DNA of 64,000 bases from Parabacteroides goldsteinii DSM 19448 = WAL 12034 (GTDB lineage Bacteria; Bacteroidota; Bacteroidia; Bacteroidales; Tannerellaceae), in contig NZ_KQ033912.1 in assembly GCF_000969835.1 (NCBI RefSeq), forward strand, positions 434,001 through 498,000, read 5' to 3'. A program made the translations under genes and the position numbers. Shown in pieces: positions 42,810-51,690 of this stretch (the first letter of the stretch is position 1; each line of letters begins with the position of its first letter). The notes beneath the pieces are model-generated. The model had not been told where the DNA came from. It did no database searches and saw nothing but the letters and a program-made list of their open reading frames with translations.

Positions 42810-45020
42810 TTAATCACGGCTGATGTTGAAACGCAGGCCGGCATATATCTTCCGTCCGTGAACCGGTCCCCAGACCATCGAACCGTCAAAATTGTCTCCC
42901 CGCGGATTTTCCGCATCTATGATCGGATGAGATTGCTTATAGTCAAACAAGTTCTCCGCGCCGACATAGACGGACCATCTGCGAAAATACTTTGTAATTT
43001 GCGCATTCACAACTGTATAAGCATTAAAATTAGGCTTCCACAGCGGATTTGTTGCATCCGGTGTCGGCATCCGGCCTCCTCCGTTGAACTGTCCGGTCAA
43101 ATCGAACTGCCATTTCTTCAGCGGGGTTTGATAAGATGCGGTTGCCAATGCTTTATAATCACTTACCAACGGTTTCTTCAAGCGCTGTGTCACACCCTCT
43201 GCATTCCGGTAATCGGTTTTAGCATCCGTATAACGGTAGGCGGCAGTCAGTGTAAACCCACGGAAGAAAGGATAGGTCGCTTCCACCTGGAAACTGTTTG
43301 AATAGGATTTACCGTCCAGGTTATAAAAACTGACGGCATGGGCATCGCTATCCATATCGACAACTACCTGCTTCAGGAAGTTGGTATAATACCATTCGCC
43401 GGTCAGCGTCAGTTCTTTTCCAAACAGAGGAATGTAGAATGACAAATTAACGCCAGTGTTCCAGGCTTCTTCCTGATCCAGATTATCCGCAATATTCATT
43501 TTACGGCTACTGGATAACAGGAAATTGTTTTCTGCAAGAATATTAGCCGTACGGAACCCCTTACCGGCAGAAGCACGGACATGAAACCAGTCGAACGGAT
43601 TATATTTAATATGTACGCGAGGCGTAACAAAGAAATCGTACAAAGAACTGTAATCTGCCCTGATGCCGCCTAATAGTATAAGCTTATCATTCAGGTTGTA
43701 AGTATATTGTACATAGGCACCCGGAACAACTTCCGTACGGTCGAACACTTTACGCACATCATTCTGCAACAGGTTCTCGTTAAAACCATCGTAGTTCATG
43801 CTCAAACCGGTACTCAGGCTATGGGCCGGAGAAAATTCCTTTTCATAGAGCAGGCTCGCATAGACATTGTTCTGATATACATTATAAGGAGTACGGTCAT
43901 ACATGGACTTTTGTTCATGATAAGAACCGGACAGAATCAAGGCTACGCTCTCCACCTTTTCCTTATCAATGATATAAGCCTGTTTGGTATATAACTCCGC
44001 CCGGTTCGTATTCAACTGCACACGATACGGATCCGTAAAATCATGATGTTTGGTGGCCTGCCCTCCCGTACGGCTTTCGTGCAGGTAACGAACTCCATAC
44101 TGGGCTACATAGTTATCCAGTTTGTGATACCAGCGGTTCATCAGGTTGACCTGTTCTCTTAAAGGTGTATCCAGAAAACCGTCATCATTACCGTCATGCT
44201 GTTTCTTATCGTTCGAATAATGCACCAGTAAACCGGTCGAAACCTTATCATTGATATGCCAGGAAGCATCCGCATTTCCTTCGTACCGTCCGGCATCACT
44301 ACCGAACAGGTTTACAGAAAAAATATCAGCCGTAGGCGGTTTCTTAAATTCAACATTGATCTGCCCGGCTAATGCCTCATATCCGTTCTTTACGGAAGAG
44401 GTTCCTTTGGAGACCTGGATACTTTCCATCCAGGCACCCGGAACATAATCCAAGCCGTATAAGGAAGCTGCTCCACGGAAATTCGGATAGTTTTCCGTCA
44501 GCATCTGCACATATGTTCCGGCCAATCCCAACAGCTTAATCTGGCGAGCTCCGGTTGCTGCATCGGCATAAGACACATCCACAGAAGGATTTGTCTCAAA
44601 ACTTTCCGCCAGATTACAACAGGCAGCACGGCAAAGTTCATCATAGGTGATCTTCTGAGTTTGCAACACACTGGTACGCGAAGCGATTGTTCCTATTTTA
44701 CGCTCGCTGATCACGACTTCCTCTAAGGCTACTTCGCCTTTCAGCTTTATAACCAGAGGTTCATCTGTATTCGTTACCGGCATGACAAACGTTTCATAAC
44801 CGATATAACTTACAACCAGTTTGTTTGTACTTTTTCTTGTTTTCAGTTCAAATGCGCCGTCTACATCGGTAGTCGTGCCTTGTTGGGTCCCTTCCCAATA
44901 AACATTCGCCCCGATGATCGGCTGGTTGTTATCATCAAACACATGCCCTTTTACTTCCTCCGCCTGGGCAAAAACTGCGCAGAAAGTCAATATTATAATA
45001 AGATAGAGTTGTTTCAACAT
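42810..45020 (-). CDS. TonB-dependent receptor, probable metal or metal-complex importer
   Basis: A 736-aa outer-membrane receptor, shorter than SusC proteins and without an STN domain. Signal peptide, CarboxypepD_reg domain (VKGHVFDDNNQPIIGANVYWEGT), plug (VVISERKIGTIASRTSVLQTQ onward), barrel, and C-terminal strand (RKIYAGLRFNISRD). The plug has an unusual Cys pair, LCRAACCNLAESFE (C134 and C135), which may bind metal. Between a Cys-rich protein and an HMA protein, copper or a similar metal is the best guess for substrate. The 318-bp leader contains a dispersed-repeat-like sequence. Not followed by susD. Confidence 0.88.
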   Translation of the reverse strand: MLKQLYLIIILTFCAVFAQAEEVKGHVFDDNNQPIIGANVYWEGTQQGTTTDVDGAFELKTRKSTNKLVVSYIGYETFVMPVTNTDEPLVIKLKGEVALEEVVISERKIGTIASRTSVLQTQKITYDELCRAACCNLAESFETNPSVDVSYADAATGARQIKLLGLAGTYVQMLTENYPNFRGAASLYGLDYVPGAWMESIQVSKGTSSVKNGYEALAGQINVEFKKPPTADIFSVNLFGSDAGRYEGNADASWHINDKVSTGLLVHYSNDKKQHDGNDDGFLDTPLREQVNLMNRWYHKLDNYVAQYGVRYLHESRTGGQATKHHDFTDPYRVQLNTNRAELYTKQAYIIDKEKVESVALILSGSYHEQKSMYDRTPYNVYQNNVYASLLYEKEFSPAHSLSTGLSMNYDGFNENLLQNDVRKVFDRTEVVPGAYVQYTYNLNDKLILLGGIRADYSSLYDFFVTPRVHIKYNPFDWFHVRASAGKGFRTANILAENNFLLSSSRKMNIADNLDQEEAWNTGVNLSFYIPLFGKELTLTGEWYYTNFLKQVVVDMDSDAHAVSFYNLDGKSYSNSFQVEATYPFFRGFTLTAAYRYTDAKTDYRNAEGVTQRLKKPLVSDYKALATASYQTPLKKWQFDLTGQFNGGGRMPTPDATNPLWKPNFNAYTVVNAQITKYFRRWSVYVGAENLFDYKQSHPIIDAENPRGDNFDGSMVWGPVHGRKIYAGLRFNISRD

Positions 45021-45099
45021 GTCTTACATTTGAGTTATAATCATTAATTCAGAGGAAGCAGAGCTTCCTTTTGGGATCGCCAAAACCACCTGTTATATA

Positions 45100-45335
45100 G
45101 GTATCAGTCTCTTACACAACTATCTGTATCGGCCATCCTAAGAGAACGCGTTGCGTTCTTGTCAAGGCCTCAGCGGGTGAACGTCCGCAAAGGGGAAAGA
45201 TGGAGCGGTAGGAGCATCTGCTGTTTGAGCGAAGCGAGTTCAGATGCGACAGCGGAATCTTTCACCGAAGCAGTGAAGCCGGTGCAGCCTTGATCTTTTG
45301 ACTACTTTTCCATCAAGGGAAAAGTAGATAAAGAC
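45100..45335. repeat. Structured dispersed-repeat candidate inside the metal operon
   Basis: About 235 bp with many short inverted repeats: AGAACGC-GTT-GCGTTCT (45161-45177 region), GCATCTG with CAGATGC (45214-45220 and 45240-45247 region), TTCAC with GTGAA, and CTACTTTTCC-ATCAAG-GGAAAAGTAG (45302-45327). It is GC-richer than its surroundings and has no ORF. The form resembles repeat elements scattered in Bacteroidales genomes; whether this one has other copies cannot be seen here. Confidence 0.5.
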
Positions 45336-45338
45336 CTG

Positions 45339-45776
45339 CTAAATCAAAAGTGCAGTCAATAAATTCAAATAAATACGGGGACAGACAATGGGTGGTCCAT
45401 CCTGATTCTGTGCTATAAATTCTTTTATGGAAGGAACCGGCACGAGTGAGGCAAAGGAAGAGCCAAACGACAAGAGGTCGACCACTACCGGCTGTAATTC
45501 TACAATGGGGTTATTAAAACTGCTCCAGTCAAAACTGATGCGTTCCAGATCACAACAGTCATCTTCACAGCAGCCGGAAGAACATACAGGTGCTTCTGCC
45601 GCCTCATCACAACAGTCATGACCATGCACTTCACAGCAATTATCATTCAATAAAACTGCAACACCTTCCGTACGGCAATCGCCACAACAGTAGGTAATAA
45701 AATTCACTCCGGCCCCTCCATAAAAAATAAGAGACGCCAGAAAAACGATAAACAAATATGTTACAGCTTTTTTCAT
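45339..45776 (-). CDS. Cys-rich exported protein, HYC_CC_PP-like
   Basis: A 145-aa protein with an N-terminal membrane or signal segment (YLFIVFLASLIFYGGAGVNF), then many cysteines in pairs: ITYCCGDC, NDNCCEVHGHDCCDE, SSGCCEDDCCDL, and a later QDGPPIVCPRIYLNLL. This recalls small proteins named for HYC, CC and PP motifs that stand beside TonB receptors and HMA proteins. Dense Cys and His suggest metal binding. A TATCTTTG box ends 7 bases before the ATG, so the mRNA may be leaderless. It heads a series with the receptor (318 bp downstream) and the HMA gene. Confidence 0.7.
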   Translation of the reverse strand: MKKAVTYLFIVFLASLIFYGGAGVNFITYCCGDCRTEGVAVLLNDNCCEVHGHDCCDEAAEAPVCSSGCCEDDCCDLERISFDWSSFNNPIVELQPVVVDLLSFGSSFASLVPVPSIKEFIAQNQDGPPIVCPRIYLNLLTALLI

Positions 45777-45782
45777 TCAGCA

Positions 45783-45790
45783 CAAAGATA
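45783..45790 (-). promoter_or_regulatory. -7 box almost touching the start of the Cys-rich gene
   Basis: TATCTTTG on the minus strand ends 7 bases before the ATG at 45776, the same close spacing as at 7422-7429. Confidence 0.4.
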
Positions 45791-45823
45791 GTGCTTTCGT
45801 AAATCCGCTCCTAATCGTTAATA

Positions 45824-47302
45824 TTATTTAGGAAATCTGGAAAGGTAATAATACGTTTCCGGAGACGGCAGGCTCTCTATATGATAGTGGGTAGAGGCCG
45901 AGACACTGAAACTATATCCTCTTTCTTCATTCGGACCGACAGGCAGATACAGAACCGTATCCCTTATCCCTGTCGCCAGCATATATTTGGCCGATGCCGT
46001 ATCGATCGAATCCGTCAATGAATAATAAACCGTATAGGTTAAATCCTCTTTTTCTTCCAACGGCTTCTGCCAGGACAATTTCAATTCATCCCCTTCCCGA
46101 TCCACACGAATTTCATCCGGAGCAATAGGAACACGGTCATTCAGCCAGGTCAGCGGAAATAACTGAGCAGGATATTTATAATAATTATCTTTCAGTTCAT
46201 TATACAGTCCTTTTGTATTATCCAGAACATTCTCACAACGGAAAAAAGTAGCACCGGCACCACCATAATAACGACTATAATCTATCTGGTCTGTGATATC
46301 ATTTACCGTCCAGTCCGCCTCCGACTTATCCATCCGGTAAGCTCCCAAACCTGGAACAACCAAACGTCCGTTACAATTTTCCACCCAGTTATCCACAAAG
46401 GGGAAAAAGTTATCATGCAGGTAATACATCATCGGAACAATCATATCCTGTTTTCCTTTCTCCATCCACATTTTAGGGTCCTGGAAAACACTTTCGTACG
46501 CCGTCCATCCGGCATTAGGAACCCGTTCGATACGGTTATATTTACCCAACGGCGAACTGCTGACCTGAACCCAGGGTTTTGCCAGTTTCACCCAGTCATA
46601 AATACGGTATACCATTTTATTGATATTCTCACGCCGCCAATCCGCCAAACGGGTAGACTTGCCATACTTCTGATGAACCGCTTTATCCGGAAACGTCTTT
46701 GCCTGCTCCGGATAACGGATGTAATCGAACTGGATACCATCGATATCATATCCGTTTACCAGCTCTTTCACCAGCGACAAAATATAATCGGCTGTCTCCG
46801 GCACACCCGGATCAAGATACCATTCGCCATTATGACGCTTGCACAGTTTGGGTTTGCGCTTCACAACGGACAGTTTCCCCTGTTCCTTCACAGCCTTATC
46901 CGTACCAACAGGAAATGTCACAAACCAGGCATGGCATTCCATCCCCCGTTTGTGACATTCTTCTATTGCAAATGCCAGCGGATCATATCCGGGCATCGTT
47001 CCGTATTTTCCTGAGAAAGTTTTGGAAGCAGGCTCAATAGCCGAGCGATAAATAACATCACCCCTCAAACGAACCTGCAAAAACACTGTATTGAAATTGG
47101 CATCAGCCAATTTATCCAGCATAGAACATAACTCCTGTTGCTGTGCTTTTCTCCCCGCTTCCGTTGTAGCCGGTTTCTTCGGCCAGTCGAGACCATAGAT
47201 GGTAGTCAGCCAAACCGCACGGATTTCGTGCTTAGGAGATTCAACCGCTCCAATCGCTTGAAGCAGGAAAAAGACCAGAAATAACAGGCAATACTTTCTC
47301 AT
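45824..47302 (-). CDS. Family-10-like glycosyl hydrolase (GHL10/DUF187), exported
   Basis: A 492-aa protein with a signal peptide (MRKYCLLFLVFFLLQAIGA) and a TIM-barrel GHL10 domain: EIRAVWLTTIYGLDWPK, DANFNTVFLQVRLRGDVIYRS, GMECHAWFVTFPV, YLDPGVPETADYILSLVKELV, YDIDGIQFDYIRYPE, WVQVSSSPLGKYNRI, and a C-terminal fibronectin-like domain (about 400-490). Related proteins are thought to act on cell-wall or other polysaccharides. The frame opens at a GTG (47308), but the ATG at 47302 starts the signal peptide. A TACCTTTG box (47333 to 47326) is 24 bases upstream. Confidence 0.88.
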   Translation of the reverse strand: MRKYCLLFLVFFLLQAIGAVESPKHEIRAVWLTTIYGLDWPKKPATTEAGRKAQQQELCSMLDKLADANFNTVFLQVRLRGDVIYRSAIEPASKTFSGKYGTMPGYDPLAFAIEECHKRGMECHAWFVTFPVGTDKAVKEQGKLSVVKRKPKLCKRHNGEWYLDPGVPETADYILSLVKELVNGYDIDGIQFDYIRYPEQAKTFPDKAVHQKYGKSTRLADWRRENINKMVYRIYDWVKLAKPWVQVSSSPLGKYNRIERVPNAGWTAYESVFQDPKMWMEKGKQDMIVPMMYYLHDNFFPFVDNWVENCNGRLVVPGLGAYRMDKSEADWTVNDITDQIDYSRYYGGAGATFFRCENVLDNTKGLYNELKDNYYKYPAQLFPLTWLNDRVPIAPDEIRVDREGDELKLSWQKPLEEKEDLTYTVYYSLTDSIDTASAKYMLATGIRDTVLYLPVGPNEERGYSFSVSASTHYHIESLPSPETYYYLSRFPK

Positions 47303-47344
47303 TTCCACTTATTTATTGAGTGGCGCAAAGGTACTACTTTTTCG

Positions 47345-48298
47345 TTATTTTCCAATTTCGGACAAGTAGCGCTCTGCTTCTATAGCGGCCTGGCAACCAG
47401 TTCCGGCAGCCGTAATCGCCTGGCGGTAATGCGGATCAGCCACATCGCCCGCAGCAAAAACTCCCGGAACTTTCGTACGTGGCGTACCGGGTACGGTTTT
47501 GATATATCCTACTTCATCCGTATCGATCCACGGTTTGAAAATATCGGAATTCGGCTTATGTCCGATAGCCAGGAAGAAACCGTCAATAGCGATATCCACC
47601 TTTTCTTCATCCGATTCGCCCATGCGTTTTACCAGATGGGCACCTTCCACCCCGTTCTCACCAAACAGACCAATTGTATTATGTTCAAACAATACCATAA
47701 TATTCGGCGTGTTAAATACACGTTCCTGCATAACTTTCGAAGCACGCAGAAAAGGCTTACGCACAATCAGATAAACCTGTTTAGCCAGTCCGGCCAGATA
47801 GATAGCCTCTTCACAAGCCGTATCACCACCACCGACAACAGCCACCACTTTCTTGCGATAGAAGAAACCATCACAGGTAGCACAGGCAGATACACCCATT
47901 CCTGCATATTTATGTTCATCCGGAATACCCAGGTATTTAGCAGTTGCCCCGGTTGCAATAATTACCGTTTCCGCTTCAATAACCTTTTCCCCGTCAATTG
48001 TAATTTTGTATGGAGCAGCCGAAAGATCCGTTTCCGTCGCGATACCAAAACGAATATCTGCACCAAAACGAAGCGCCTGCTGTTTCAAGTCTTCCATCAG
48101 TTCCGGACCAGTGATTCCTTCGGGATATCCCGGAAAATTTTCCACTTCTGTTGTTGTAGTAAGCTGGCCGCCCGGTTGAATACCTTCATACAATACCGGA
48201 GACAAGTTAGCACGGGAAGCATAGATTGCTGCTGTATATCCTGCAGGACCGGAACCTATTATAAGGCAACGAACCTTTTCATTTATTGAATCGCTCAT
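47345..48298 (-). CDS. trxB: Thioredoxin reductase
   Basis: NADPH- and FAD-dependent reductase of thioredoxin, 317 aa. FAD motif IIGSGPAGYTAAIYASRA near residue 14, redox-active CATC at 139-142 (SACATCDGFFYRKK), NADPH motif VVGGGDTACEEA, and C-terminal FAD motif GVFAAGDVADPHYRQAITAAGTG. Likely partner: the thioredoxin at 38560. LolA-like and ftsK genes lie just upstream on the same strand. Confidence 0.97.
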   Translation of the reverse strand: MSDSINEKVRCLIIGSGPAGYTAAIYASRANLSPVLYEGIQPGGQLTTTTEVENFPGYPEGITGPELMEDLKQQALRFGADIRFGIATETDLSAAPYKITIDGEKVIEAETVIIATGATAKYLGIPDEHKYAGMGVSACATCDGFFYRKKVVAVVGGGDTACEEAIYLAGLAKQVYLIVRKPFLRASKVMQERVFNTPNIMVLFEHNTIGLFGENGVEGAHLVKRMGESDEEKVDIAIDGFFLAIGHKPNSDIFKPWIDTDEVGYIKTVPGTPRTKVPGVFAAGDVADPHYRQAITAAGTGCQAAIEAERYLSEIGK

Positions 48299-48352
48299 AC
48301 TTTTTATGTTAATTGAATATTGATAATTGGCTGTTATTTCATCGCTTCTATT

Positions 48353-49027
48353 TTACCTGAGGTCTATCACCTCTGCATCCGGATATTCGCTTTCTTTAAA
48401 AACAAAAAAGTCATCCGGTTGGTTTATCCCTGTCTTCAATTGGCTGATATGAATCGTGTTGCTGACTCCGTTCTTCGCTTCGATCCTGATCGATGCAGGG
48501 AAATTGGAGAACTTCTCGATTTGCAACACGACTTTGATAATATCGCCTTTTTTCTTTGGTGTCAGTTCGATATCATAAGCCGTTTTTCCGTTCGACGCAG
48601 TGCTTTCCCCTATATACTTAGGAGTAAACCCTTTCTTATATACACGTAACAACAAAGCCGGATTGGTAAATTGCAATTCCTCTCCGCTCGGCGTACTCAC
48701 ATTCACTTCGTCATTCCGTTCCACATAAGTCCACTGGGTAGTCCCGTCGAACCAGGTTATCATATCAGGAGTGACCAACGTAAATTTATCGCCTTTCATA
48801 TTGATCGTTCCTTCAAAACTTTCCGATACTTTATGTACATCCGAACGGGTATTCAGTTCAAAAGAGGCTGTTATACCATTCGAGTTTTCGTAGGCAGAAG
48901 CCGCTTTATCGAGGATAGATACCGGATTCTGAGCCTGGCTTATCACTCTTGTTCCAAAAAGAAGGCACAACAGAAATCCCACAAACGCGATTCCCCGCCA
49001 TATTCTTATTTTTCTCTCTCTTTCCAT
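48353..49027 (-). CDS. LolA-like outer-membrane lipoprotein carrier
   Basis: A 224-aa periplasmic protein with an N-terminal signal segment (IAFVGFLLCLLFGTRVISQA) and the LolA fold: LDKAASAYENSNGITASFELNTRSD, SFEGTINMKGDKFTLVTPDMITWFDGTTQWTYVE, NPALLLRVYKKGF, LTPKKKGDIIKVVLQIEKFSNFPASI. It should carry lipoproteins from inner to outer membrane. It follows ftsK by 24 bases, the gene pairing also seen in other bacteria. Confidence 0.9.
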   Translation of the reverse strand: MERERKIRIWRGIAFVGFLLCLLFGTRVISQAQNPVSILDKAASAYENSNGITASFELNTRSDVHKVSESFEGTINMKGDKFTLVTPDMITWFDGTTQWTYVERNDEVNVSTPSGEELQFTNPALLLRVYKKGFTPKYIGESTASNGKTAYDIELTPKKKGDIIKVVLQIEKFSNFPASIRIEAKNGVSNTIHISQLKTGINQPDDFFVFKESEYPDAEVIDLR

Positions 49028-49051
49028 AAACTACATTTACTAAAGGACATA

Positions 49052-51568
49052 TTATTTCAGGGAATTCAGTAACTGTTCCAGATTATACTCATCCTGGATC
49101 AGGACCTGACGGGCCTTACTACCCTCAAACGGTCCGACGATTCCGGCAGCCTCCAACTGATCCATCAAACGACCGGCACGGTTATAACCGATAGCAAACT
49201 TACGCTGGATCAGAGATGTTGAACCTTGCTGCTGAATCACAATCAGACGGGCAGCTTCATCAAACAACGGATCACGGTCTGACAGATCCACTGATCCCGG
49301 AGCCTTGTCTTCACCACCTTCACCTACATATTCAGGCAACAGGAAAGCAGTCGGATATCCGGCCTGACCGGAGATAAAATTGACGATTTGTTCCACTTCC
49401 GGAGTATCGACAAACGCACATTGCACACGATTTGTATCGCCTCCCTGTGAGAACAGCAAGTCACCACGACCAATCAACTGATTGGCACCCGGTGCATCCA
49501 GAATCGTACGCGAATCGACCATCTGCATCACACGGAATGCCATACGGGCCGGGAAGTTTGCCTTGATAATACCGGTAATGATATTGGTAGACGGACGCTG
49601 CGTTGCAATGATCATATGGATACCGACGGCACGTGCTTTCTGGGCAATACGGGCGATCGGTGTTTCAATCTCCTTACCGGCCTGCATGATCAAATCACCG
49701 AACTCGTCGATGATCACCACGATAAACGGCATAAATTTATGCCCCTTCTCCGGATTCAGATGACGGGAAATAAATTTGGCATTATATTCCTTGATATTAC
49801 GCACATGCGCTTTCATAAGCAATTCATAACGGTCATCCATTTCCTTACAAACGGAATTCAGCGTCATAATAACTTTTGTACAGTCCGTAATTACCGCTTT
49901 GTCCGCATCCGGCAACTTCGCCAGATAATGACGTTCCAGATCGGAATAGATACCGAACTCTACCATCTTCGGGTCGACCATGACAAACTTCAGTTCCGAC
50001 GGATGCTTCCTGTACAATAAAGAAGTGATCACGGCATTCAACCCGACGGACTTACCTTGTCCGGTAGCACCGGCCACCAGCAGGTGAGGCATCTTACAAA
50101 GGTCGAACATAAAGATTTCATTCGTAATCGTCTTACCCAGCACAACCGGCAGGTCATATTTCGATTCCTGGAATTTACGTGAAGCAACGACCGACTGCAT
50201 AGATACAATCTGCGGATCCTTATTCGGCACCTCGATACCGATCGTACCTTTACCCGGCATCGGGGCTATGATACGGATACCCAAAGCCGACAGGTTCAGG
50301 GCAATATCGTCTTCCAGATTCTTAATTTTTGAAATACGGACCCCGGTATCGGGAATCACTTCATATAAGGTAATAGTCGGACCGACGGTTGCTTTGATAG
50401 AGGCAATGCTGATACCGAAACTTTCCAGCGTCTGCTTGATACGTTTCTGGTTAGCCATCTGTTCTTCCATATCGACCTGATGGTCGCTTACATCATATTT
50501 TTTCAGCAATTCGATCGGTGGATTACGGAAGCCGGACAAGTCCAGTTTCGGATCGTACTCACCTAATGAAGAAGCATCATACACTTCATCGTCTCCTGCC
50601 GGGACTTCCACCGTAAAACGAGGATCTCCGGGAAGATCTTCCGGCTCATCAGGCTGATTTTCCGCATTCGGAGCATCATACACTTCTTCTTCCTGCGGCA
50701 CTGTCACTTCAAAAGCATCATCATGGGAGATCGTTGAATAAACCTCCGTCTTCTTCCGGCTCTCTTCCTTGCGGGCTGTTTCTATCTCTTTTTCAGTATC
50801 GAAAACAAATTCTTCTGTTTCCGGGCGTTCGTCCGGCTGGTCTGTCACTACCTGATCTGCTACCTCTTCCTCATCATCTTCATGGATATCCTCTTCTTCC
50901 GATACTTCTTTTTTCTCCCTTTTCAAACGGTTCTTCAACCATCCGAAAGAAAGGACACTTTGCAGGAACGGTATCGTCCGTTTGCTAGAGAATATGGCGA
51001 TGATCAGAAACACCCCCGCCAACAACAGTATCGTTCCGGGAATACCGACATTCGTGATCATCATCTCCGACAGGTAATATCCGTGCTGTCCTCCCAGATA
51101 AATGAACGTATCTTCATATCCGCTGATAAAGACAAAGGCAAAAAACATAGATCCCCAAATCAGCATGGCTGCACAAAACAAAAACCGTTTCAACAGCGAT
51201 ACCCGGCGCAGGTTCATCAATTTAGCTCCTACCGACCCCAGGAAAAACAGGATCATAAAAGAAGATATCCCAAACCACCGGTTCATCAGCAGGTCTGCCA
51301 GGACAGCTCCCCGCACTCCCGTCCAGTTCTCTACGGAACCTCTGTTGGTCAGCAAGTCTGCCAACGGAACGTTTTCTATCTTACTCTGATCGGCCCCTCC
51401 CGTAAAGAAGAAAGAAATAAGAGCTAATCCTATATAAATGGTGATAATTGCTATTACCAATCCTGTAATGAAACGGGTACGCTCATTAGTGAAAAACATT
51501 TTCATCATTGCGAACTTACCCGGTTCATTATTATTATTTTGTTTTGTTGTAGTTGCTTTCTTTGCCAT
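49052..51568 (-). CDS. ftsK: DNA translocase FtsK/SpoIIIE
   Basis: Inner-membrane DNA pump that clears chromosome termini from the division septum. 838 aa: four or five membrane segments within about 35-205, an acidic Glu/Asp-rich linker (about 215-340), the alpha/beta motor (SGFRNPPIELLKKYDV, Walker A GATGQGKSVGLN with Lys near 506, Walker B FIVVIIDEFGDLI, TQRPSTNIITGIIKANFPARMAF), and a C-terminal gamma winged helix (QQQGSTSLIQRKFAIGYNRAGRLMDQLEAAGIVGP) that reads KOPS sites. A TATATTTG box (51632 to 51625) lies about 57 bases upstream. Confidence 0.97.
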   Translation of the reverse strand: MAKKATTTKQNNNNEPGKFAMMKMFFTNERTRFITGLVIAIITIYIGLALISFFFTGGADQSKIENVPLADLLTNRGSVENWTGVRGAVLADLLMNRWFGISSFMILFFLGSVGAKLMNLRRVSLLKRFLFCAAMLIWGSMFFAFVFISGYEDTFIYLGGQHGYYLSEMMITNVGIPGTILLLAGVFLIIAIFSSKRTIPFLQSVLSFGWLKNRLKREKKEVSEEEDIHEDDEEEVADQVVTDQPDERPETEEFVFDTEKEIETARKEESRKKTEVYSTISHDDAFEVTVPQEEEVYDAPNAENQPDEPEDLPGDPRFTVEVPAGDDEVYDASSLGEYDPKLDLSGFRNPPIELLKKYDVSDHQVDMEEQMANQKRIKQTLESFGISIASIKATVGPTITLYEVIPDTGVRISKIKNLEDDIALNLSALGIRIIAPMPGKGTIGIEVPNKDPQIVSMQSVVASRKFQESKYDLPVVLGKTITNEIFMFDLCKMPHLLVAGATGQGKSVGLNAVITSLLYRKHPSELKFVMVDPKMVEFGIYSDLERHYLAKLPDADKAVITDCTKVIMTLNSVCKEMDDRYELLMKAHVRNIKEYNAKFISRHLNPEKGHKFMPFIVVIIDEFGDLIMQAGKEIETPIARIAQKARAVGIHMIIATQRPSTNIITGIIKANFPARMAFRVMQMVDSRTILDAPGANQLIGRGDLLFSQGGDTNRVQCAFVDTPEVEQIVNFISGQAGYPTAFLLPEYVGEGGEDKAPGSVDLSDRDPLFDEAARLIVIQQQGSTSLIQRKFAIGYNRAGRLMDQLEAAGIVGPFEGSKARQVLIQDEYNLEQLLNSLK

Positions 51569-51690
51569 ATAAATCCTCGTTAAATGATATCTGAAAAAAC
51601 AGTCCAGATATTTTTATAACTTGCAAATATACATGATTATCTCCAAACTACCACGCAAAAATTCTAATATTCCCTATCAGTTCCTGGAAA

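Noticed and set aside
45021..45338. Cobalamin or other known riboswitch in the leader of the TonB receptor
   Set aside because: No conserved B12-box-like sequence is found; the structure looks like a dispersed repeat instead.
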